A DNA stretch of 12,072 nucleotides, from NCBI GenBank assembly GCA_023435805.1, contig JAEZMC010000361.1, positions 1 to 12,072 of the forward strand, read 5' to 3'. Position numbers and translations under genes: made by a program. The notes beneath the pieces were generated by a model. That model saw only the letters and a program-made list of their open reading frames with translations. It was not told the DNA's origin and ran no database searches. The DNA comes from Bacillota bacterium. GTDB taxonomy: Bacteria > Bacillota > Clostridia > Acetivibrionales > DTU013. Positions 7,253 through 12,072 of this stretch are shown here, one piece after another. How positions within the stretch are numbered: the first letter of the stretch is position 1; each line of letters begins with the position of its first letter.

Positions 7253-7258
7253 ATTATA
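7253..7258 (-). promoter_or_regulatory. Possible -10 element for the helicase gene
   Basis: A perfect TATAAT is read on the minus strand at 7258-7253, 53 bases upstream of the helicase start. No convincing -35 hexamer is found at 16-18 bases. TATGAT at 7244-7239 with ATGACT 18 bases upstream is an alternative. The location is sensible, but the promoter itself is uncertain. Confidence 0.3.
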
Positions 7259-7299
7259 TCTTAGTCATCAGAATATTCCCACGCTGTCGACAGATTTTT

Positions 7300-7328
7300 T
7301 TGATAATTACAATAATTTACTGTAAAAT
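7300..7328 (+). promoter_or_regulatory. Promoter of the sensor histidine kinase gene
   Basis: TTGATA (7300-7305) and TAAAAT (7323-7328) are separated by exactly 17 bases, giving four and five matches to the sigma-A consensus hexamers. Transcription would begin near 7335, leaving a leader of about 26 bases that contains the GGAGGA ribosome binding site. It is the best-formed promoter in the window. Confidence 0.65.
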
Positions 7329-7360
7329 GTTAACTGAATAGGTTGCATGGAGGAAGTAAT

Positions 7361-9151
7361 ATGAAACTGAAGTACTTATATTCCCAGGTTACAGGAATGT
7401 ATATCGTTTTGGGCATACTGACCATCGGTTTTTTGTCTGTGGCCATTGTTTCCTACTACAGCATAGCTTCCACGCTTGAGCGGAATATAAGACGCACGAT
7501 CATATTCAGGACTGCAGAAAGCGCCGATCTTGTCAAGAGAGAGTCCGAAACGGCCATAGACAAAATTGAGGGAATCGCCCAGTGCAGTTCAATCATGTCC
7601 ATGGACTGGGAGAGACAGGAGCCCGTGCTGCGGTCCGAGTATGAAAAACTTGATTTGCTCAATATTCAGGTCGCCAATATGCGAGGTATCGCCAGGTCAC
7701 TCATCGGAGCGAATAATGATGTGGCCGATACGGAATATTTTAAAAAGGCAAAAAACGGCATATCGGAATTAACCGTCCTCATGCAGCCAGGAGAAGTCAA
7801 ACATGGGATTGTTCTGTGCTCTGTACCGATATTTAACGATTCCGGCTATATCGTCGGTGTTCTGGTGGCTTCCATGAAATCACAATCCCTTTTTGATATT
7901 GTTGATAGCAGAAGGATTGGTACATCGGGCTTTTGTTTTATTGTCAACAGGCAAGGTGACATCATAGCCCATCCGGAATACCAGAATATTGAATTGACAC
8001 CCGTTCAAAAGGGAAGGGACAGAAAAGACAGGCAATTTCAGATATTAACCGAAAAAATGGCACGGGGTGAAGTCGGAAACGGTTTCTACCTCCACGACGG
8101 CATCGAAGAATTCCTGGCTTTTGCGCCGATTTACGGCACGGAGTGGTCGCTTGCCATTACAGTGCCTAAAGATGAGATCTTCTCTGAAATAGACGCTTTA
8201 CGTGAAAGATATGCTGTATTTATATCCGTACCTATTCTGATTACCGCATTGTCCGCAATCAATGTGAATCGTTACAAAAGGCAACGAAAGAAACTGGCAG
8301 CCATGAAGGAGGTAGCCAGAAAAAATGCAAAGCTGCTGAAAGAATCCATGGAAATGGATCAGCTGAAGACCGATTTTTTTGCCAATATCTCTCATGAATT
8401 AAGGACTCCGCTGTCCGTTATACTGGCCTCGCTGCAAATGCTTGAACTGAATATGAAAAAAGACCCGGCTCTGAATACGGACTATTTCAGAAGGTATTTG
8501 CACACGATCAAGCAAAATTGTCTCCGCTCAATCAGGCTTTCCAACAATCTGATCGATACAACCAAGATCGACGCAGGTTATTTTGAAATTCATAAAACCA
8601 ATTGCAATATCGTCAGGCTCGTAGAAGATATCACCCTTTCCGTAGCTGACTTTATTAAGGGGAAAGGCATCGAAGTTCAGTTTAATACGGAGATCGAGGA
8701 AAAAACCATCGCATGTGATATTGATAGAATGGAAAGGGTCGTGCTGAATCTGCTTTCCAATGCCGTTAAATTCACCAATACGGGCGGGCAAATCCATGTC
8801 GGCATAGCAGACAGGGAATGCAGCGTTGTGATCTCTATCAAAGATACGGGCATCGGTATCCCTGAGGATAAAACCGAACAGATTTTTGAGCGGTTCCGAC
8901 AGGTTGACAAATCGACAACAAGAAACAATGAAGGCAGCGGTATCGGGCTGGCACTCGTAAAATCCCTTGTCAGCATGCATAACGGAACTGTTACAGTAAA
9001 GAGTACGCTTGGGGAAGGCAGCGAGTTCATCATCATACTTCCTGCCGTCGTCCTCCCTGAAGAAAACTCCCCGGCTAGAAAAGTATTGCTGCCTGACCAA
9101 ACCCACTATTTTGAAAAAATCAACGTTGAATTCTCAGATATCTATAAATAA
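7361..9151 (+). CDS. Membrane sensor histidine kinase with extracytoplasmic Cache domain
   Basis: This 596-residue two-component sensor would detect an external ligand and phosphorylate a response regulator. A first membrane helix (about 13-33) is followed by an extracytoplasmic region (34-283) with dCache features: DTEYFKKAKNG, VGVLVASM, and GTSGFCFIVNRQGDIIAHPE. A second helix spans about 284-302. A basic, coiled-coil-like linker leads directly to the kinase with no HAMP domain evident. Kinase motifs are complete: H-box His345 in ISHELRTPL, N-box Asn467 in LLSNAVKFT, G1 Asp495 in DTGIGIPED, F-box FERFRQVD, and G2 GSGIGLALV from 525. GGAGGA lies six bases before ATG 7361; an in-frame TTG at 7343 lacks a site and is rejected. 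No response regulator is present in the window, so it is orphan or its partner lies elsewhere. It converges on the sugar-binding lipoprotein gene with a 14-base gap. Confidence 0.92.
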   Translation: MKLKYLYSQVTGMYIVLGILTIGFLSVAIVSYYSIASTLERNIRRTIIFRTAESADLVKRESETAIDKIEGIAQCSSIMSMDWERQEPVLRSEYEKLDLLNIQVANMRGIARSLIGANNDVADTEYFKKAKNGISELTVLMQPGEVKHGIVLCSVPIFNDSGYIVGVLVASMKSQSLFDIVDSRRIGTSGFCFIVNRQGDIIAHPEYQNIELTPVQKGRDRKDRQFQILTEKMARGEVGNGFYLHDGIEEFLAFAPIYGTEWSLAITVPKDEIFSEIDALRERYAVFISVPILITALSAINVNRYKRQRKKLAAMKEVARKNAKLLKESMEMDQLKTDFFANISHELRTPLSVILASLQMLELNMKKDPALNTDYFRRYLHTIKQNCLRSIRLSNNLIDTTKIDAGYFEIHKTNCNIVRLVEDITLSVADFIKGKGIEVQFNTEIEEKTIACDIDRMERVVLNLLSNAVKFTNTGGQIHVGIADRECSVVISIKDTGIGIPEDKTEQIFERFRQVDKSTTRNNEGSGIGLALVKSLVSMHNGTVTVKSTLGEGSEFIIILPAVVLPEENSPARKVLLPDQTHYFEKINVEFSDIYK

Positions 9152-9165
9152 CGTGCCAAACACGC

Positions 9166-10467
9166 CTATTCCCTGCGCTGCAGTATCTTCTCCACCTGTA
9201 CATGCGCATCCAGAACGGCTGCTTCAGGTGTTTTGATTTCGTTGATTGCATCCTGGACGGCCTTGGTAACAACGGTGATGATTTCCGGCCACTCTTTTAT
9301 CTGCGGAACGAGCCTGGCATATGGAAGCTGGGATGATATGACCTGTGCATACTTATCGTTTAGTACCTCCGGTGTTCTGTTGACATCCTTTCTCGACGAT
9401 AAAACCCCGTCGTCCCTGAACCACTTCAATTCCATATCCTTGCTGGTTAAAAACCTGATAAGCTTCCAGGCCTCATTCGGATGCTTTGTTGTTGAACTCA
9501 TGATCCAGGCGCTGACCCAGGCGCTGGTCACCTTTTTGCCGTTTGACGGGACCGGCGCCGCTTCCAGCACCTCCGATGCCTTGAGCATCGGGTTGATGTC
9601 GTCAATATCCGGTATGGTCCATCCGGAACTGAACATCATGGCCGCCTGCTGGTTGGCAAACTGGACTCTTGTATCTTGCGGCGTTCTTTTCAGTATGCCT
9701 GGCGGCACGACCTCGTATTTTTTATACAGCTCAACAAAAAAACGGAAGCCTTCTATTGTCTCCGGCCTGTTCAATGCAGAATGCTTTCCGTCTTCTGTAA
9801 GATAATCTCCTCCAAAGCTCCAGATAAACGGACTGAAACGCAGTTCAAACCCCGGGTCTACGGCACCGACGGTTGTAAACCCCCACTGATCGATGCTGCC
9901 GTTTCCATCGCTGTCCAAAGTCAGCTTTTTGCTGATATCAATAAATTCCGGCCAGGTTACCGGCGGCCTTTGAGGATCCAGCCCTGCTTTCTCAAAAAGC
10001 GTTTTGTTGTAAAACAGTACGATGGACATGTAATCGCCCGGCATAGCCATTAATCTTCCGTTGTATCTGCAAATGCTCATGGGCAGCTCAAGCCAGGAGG
10101 AAGTATACCTTTTACCGCCTTCTCTCCTGACAAACCGCGTCAAGTCCCGGGCATAGCCTTTTGCAAAGTAGGCCTGCAAAGAGTTGCACTGAACATGGAA
10201 AACATCCGGTGCCACACCTGCCTCCGATTCCACAATATACCTGTTATCCTTGTCTGCAAAAGAGACAGGCTCAATCAGCACCTGTATTTCCGGATTTTTT
10301 TCTTCAAATTTCCTAATCGCATCGGTCATGGATTTTTCCCATACATTTTCCGTAAGATGCCAGTCAGAAAAGCGCAGCTTGACTTTTTCCCTTTCAGGGG
10401 TGCATCCCGTGACCAAAAGAATGGAAATCATCGCAACAAAAGCAAATATTCGGCAATATTCTTTCAT
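9166..10467 (-). CDS. Extracellular solute (sugar)-binding lipoprotein, family 1 type
   Basis: This 433-residue protein is a lipid-anchored ABC-type binding protein of the UgpB/MalE-like cluster that usually binds oligosaccharides. From ATG 10467 it has a textbook lipoprotein signal: a charged start, a hydrophobic core, and lipobox VTGC with acylated Cys22. The mature part has the family pattern: FSDWH strand start, IRKFEEKNPEIQVLIEPV, DVFHVQ, GDYMSIVLFYNKTLFEKAG, WPEFIDISKKL, FANQQAAMMFSSGW, and NEAWKLIRFLTS near the end. A longer frame from TTG 10494 would place nine extra residues before the signal peptide and is disfavoured. No ribosome binding site precedes the ATG; a TATAAT lies seven bases before it, suggesting a leaderless message. 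No permease genes are next to it, so it either borrows a shared transporter or serves as a sensor. An arabinofuranosidase gene lies upstream on the same strand. Confidence 0.88.
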   Translation of the reverse strand: MKEYCRIFAFVAMISILLVTGCTPEREKVKLRFSDWHLTENVWEKSMTDAIRKFEEKNPEIQVLIEPVSFADKDNRYIVESEAGVAPDVFHVQCNSLQAYFAKGYARDLTRFVRREGGKRYTSSWLELPMSICRYNGRLMAMPGDYMSIVLFYNKTLFEKAGLDPQRPPVTWPEFIDISKKLTLDSDGNGSIDQWGFTTVGAVDPGFELRFSPFIWSFGGDYLTEDGKHSALNRPETIEGFRFFVELYKKYEVVPPGILKRTPQDTRVQFANQQAAMMFSSGWTIPDIDDINPMLKASEVLEAAPVPSNGKKVTSAWVSAWIMSSTTKHPNEAWKLIRFLTSKDMELKWFRDDGVLSSRKDVNRTPEVLNDKYAQVISSQLPYARLVPQIKEWPEIITVVTKAVQDAINEIKTPEAAVLDAHVQVEKILQRRE

Positions 10468-10474
10468 AAAGGAA

Positions 10475-10503
10475 ATTATACAACATTCATACAAAATATT
10501 AAA
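10475..10503 (-). promoter_or_regulatory. Putative promoter giving a leaderless message for the binding-protein gene
   Basis: On the minus strand TTTAAT (10503-10498) and a perfect TATAAT (10480-10475) are 17 bases apart. The A of the ATG at 10467 is the eighth base after the -10 element, exactly where transcription would start. There is no Shine-Dalgarno sequence between them. The -35 match is poor (three of six), so the call relies on the -10 element and its position. Confidence 0.4.
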
Positions 10504-10506
10504 GCG

Positions 10507-10635
10507 TTACTTTTGTTTCCAACCGCCCATATTCACGCCCGTTTCCCACTCTTCAGGAAGCATGTGGTTTTGCCTGCTCAGGCTGATTCCATTCCCATCG
10601 ACTTTTTATTGCAGATCCACCAAACGAGCTGCCAT
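10507..10635 (-). pseudogene. Short decayed gene remnant between GH51 and binding-protein genes
   Basis: Fifteen bases after the GH51 stop there is a proper start: AGGGAG, six bases, then ATG at 10635. Translation gives MAARLVDLQ and a TAA at 10608-10606. The same frame then stays open to a TAA at 10509-10507, reading KVDGNGISLSRQ and ending GVNMGGWKQK, which looks protein-like. A second frame is also open here and reads SAIKSRWEWNQPEQAKPH before a stop. The picture fits a downstream operon gene reduced to its two ends by deletion and mutation. The parent family is not recognised. It may instead be plain non-coding sequence with a nine-codon leader-type reading frame; the evidence is weak. 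Confidence 0.3.
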
Positions 10636-10650
10636 CAGTATCTCCCTGTC

Positions 10651-12072
10651 TCAAAATCCGTTATGCCCGCTTTTTTTCCCAAGCCGGATGACATTCCAGG
10701 AAAGCTTCGGCAGTACCGCCGTCAGACGGCCGTTATCCAGAACCGTGCCTGTGCTGCTGTACGGAACAACATTGTCCGGATTCTGAAGGCTGTTGACTGC
10801 ACTTTTGTCATCATTGGCCAGAACCAGATGTTCTATAACCTGCATTCCCTCAAACCCCCTGATATCACATTCCATTTTGAGAGAATCCCCGAGGTCCCTG
10901 TTGACTGCAAAAATGGTAAGCCCGCTGTTGTCGTCATTGACTGTCACTACAGCCTCCAGGTACGGTACATCCGTAATCTCGCGGCTGTCATATCTGGGTG
11001 AATCGATCACCGTGTTGAGCACCGTCCCCCTGCCATAGAGCGAGGTATGAAGGTATGGATAGAATATGGTCTGGCGCCATGCGGCACCGCCGTTCTCGGT
11101 CGTGATCGGCGCGATGGTGTTGACCAGCTGCGCCATGCAGGCTACTTTGACGCGGTCGGCATTTTTCAGCAGCGTGATCAGCATACAGCCCACTACTACG
11201 GCATCTTCAACGGAATATACATTCTCATTCATCGGAACGGCCTTCCCCCAGCGTTTATCTGTCAATGCGGGAGTCTGGTACCAAACATTCCATTCGTCAA
11301 AAGAAAGATGGATCTTTTTTTTGCTTCGTTTTTTGGCTTTGATATAATCGCAAATGGAAACGACAGATTTGATGAAATCATCCATTTCAATGGAGCGGGC
11401 AAGGAATGTGCCCGAATCGTCGTCGGATTTTGAATAATAGGTGTGCAGCGAAAGGTAATCAACATGCTCGTATGTATGGTCGAGCACCGTTGCCTCCCAC
11501 TGAGCAAATGTGGGCATAAACCGGCCGGAGCTTCCGCAGGCTACCAGCTCGATGTCAGGATCCACCCATTTCATTACTTTTGCCGTTTCACAGGCTGCTC
11601 TTCCGTATTCATCCGCAGTCTTTTGCCCGATCTGCCATGGTCCGTCCATTTCATTTCCAAGACACCACAGCTTGAATCCGTGCGGCTGCTCGTGACCGTT
11701 GGTCCTTCTCAGGTCGCTCCAGTAGGTTCCGCCCGGGTGATTGCAGTATTCCAGCAGTGTCCTGGCCTCATCCAGGCCGCCTGTCCCCAGGTTTACCGCC
11801 ATCATTACCTCCGCGCCTGCCAGCTTCGCCCATTCGGCAAATTCATCGGTTCCTATTTCATTCGTCTCGGTCGTAAACCAGGCCAGATCAAGCCTGCTGG
11901 GCCTTTTCTCCACAGGGCCGACGCCGTCCTTCCAGTTGTAGCCCGACAGGAAATTGCCTCCGGGATACCGTATGACCGGCACGTTCAGCTCTCTTACGAG
12001 TTCAATGACATCCTTCCGGAAACCCTTTTCGTCCGCCAGCGGGTGACCCGGTTCATAAATGCCTCCATATAC
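10651..12072 (-). CDS. abfA: Alpha-L-arabinofuranosidase, GH51 (5' end outside window)
   Basis: The enzyme removes alpha-L-arabinofuranosyl residues from arabinan, arabinoxylan or their oligosaccharides. The frame is open to the right edge, giving 473 residues; a full GH51 enzyme is about 500, so roughly the first 30 are missing. The edge reads VYGGIYEPGHPLADEKG, a typical early GH51 segment, followed by VIRYPGGNF. The acid/base glutamate is in CLGNEMDGPWQIG (fragment residue 141), and the nucleophile is the Glu of SFDEWNVWY (fragment residue 260); LSLHTYY lies between them. An internal GTG at 11982 could be taken as a start, but it falls inside the conserved core and is not one. Bacterial GH51 enzymes are usually cytoplasmic and act on imported oligosaccharides. 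The C-terminal beta-sandwich portion ends normally. The symbol follows family usage and is not proven orthology. Confidence 0.93.
   Translation of the reverse strand, partial: VYGGIYEPGHPLADEKGFRKDVIELVRELNVPVIRYPGGNFLSGYNWKDGVGPVEKRPSRLDLAWFTTETNEIGTDEFAEWAKLAGAEVMMAVNLGTGGLDEARTLLEYCNHPGGTYWSDLRRTNGHEQPHGFKLWCLGNEMDGPWQIGQKTADEYGRAACETAKVMKWVDPDIELVACGSSGRFMPTFAQWEATVLDHTYEHVDYLSLHTYYSKSDDDSGTFLARSIEMDDFIKSVVSICDYIKAKKRSKKKIHLSFDEWNVWYQTPALTDKRWGKAVPMNENVYSVEDAVVVGCMLITLLKNADRVKVACMAQLVNTIAPITTENGGAAWRQTIFYPYLHTSLYGRGTVLNTVIDSPRYDSREITDVPYLEAVVTVNDDNSGLTIFAVNRDLGDSLKMECDIRGFEGMQVIEHLVLANDDKSAVNSLQNPDNVVPYSSTGTVLDNGRLTAVLPKLSWNVIRLGKKSGHNGF

Noticed and set aside
9152..9164. CGTG/CACG hairpin between the kinase and binding-protein stops as a terminator.
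   Set aside because: The stem is only four base pairs with no U-run on either strand.
10537..10640. Reading the relic as part of a GH5 or GH43 glycosidase because of GVNMGGW and SRWEWN.
   Set aside because: The resemblance is a few residues only and the two fragments lie in different frames, so no family can be named.
10195..11001. A 268-codon open frame on the plus strand spanning the binding protein start, the gap and the GH51 end.
   Set aside because: Its translation has no family features and is antisense to two well-supported genes; it is a shadow of their composition.
1..12072. CRISPR array, tRNA or rRNA genes, insertion sequences, phage genes, or a defence or toxin system.
   Set aside because: Reading both strands showed no regularly spaced repeats, cloverleaf-like genes, transposase, integrase or toxin-antitoxin-like pair; the HD protein alone is not evidence of a defence system.

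Overview
This is a bacterial chromosomal segment, most likely from a low-to-mid GC Firmicute of the class Clostridia. The grounds are strong AGGAGG/AAGGGG-type ribosome binding sites, sigma-A-like promoters, a lipoprotein with a typical lipobox, and the gene families present. No rRNA, tRNA, phage, IS element or CRISPR array is visible. No stretch without a gene exceeds about 225 bases. Genus assignment is inference.

Layout. (1) Positions 1-1806 (+): the end of an ABC-transporter operon, comprising the last 24 residues of a PF04392-type binding protein, a membrane permease and its ATPase, with tight spacing and a one-base overlap. This family includes aromatic amino acid importers, but the substrate cannot be read here. 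(2) Positions 1890-3937 (-): a class C beta-lactamase-fold serine hydrolase and, upstream, a small HD-domain metal phosphohydrolase. The HD gene's upstream region carries repeated operator-like sequences. (3) Positions 4108-5996: a strong hairpin that can terminate in both directions, an aldo/keto reductase (-), and a divergent amidohydrolase-2 family metal hydrolase (+). (4) Positions 6027-7199 (-): a compact DEAD-box RNA helicase. (5) Positions 7300-9151 (+): a membrane sensor histidine kinase with an extracytoplasmic Cache-type domain and its own clear promoter, but no response regulator in the window. (6) Positions 9166-12072 (-): a family-1-type sugar-binding lipoprotein without adjacent permeases, preceded by a GH51 alpha-L-arabinofuranosidase that runs off the right edge. 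Between these two lies a short stretch that looks like the start and end of a decayed gene.

How the genes work together. The left operon is a self-contained importer. The right side (GH51 enzyme, orphan sugar-binding lipoprotein, orphan Cache histidine kinase) suggests plant-polysaccharide (arabinan/arabinoxylan) use, possibly with extracellular sugar sensing. The middle genes are single housekeeping-type transcription units with no evident shared pathway.

I found no unmistakable new multi-gene system. The best leads are the gene relic behind the GH51 gene, an apparently leaderless promoter on the sugar-binding lipoprotein gene, the operator-like repeats before the HD gene, and the possible kinase/binding-protein sensing pair. 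Several start codons were moved inward from the longest open frame because the ribosome binding site decides them.
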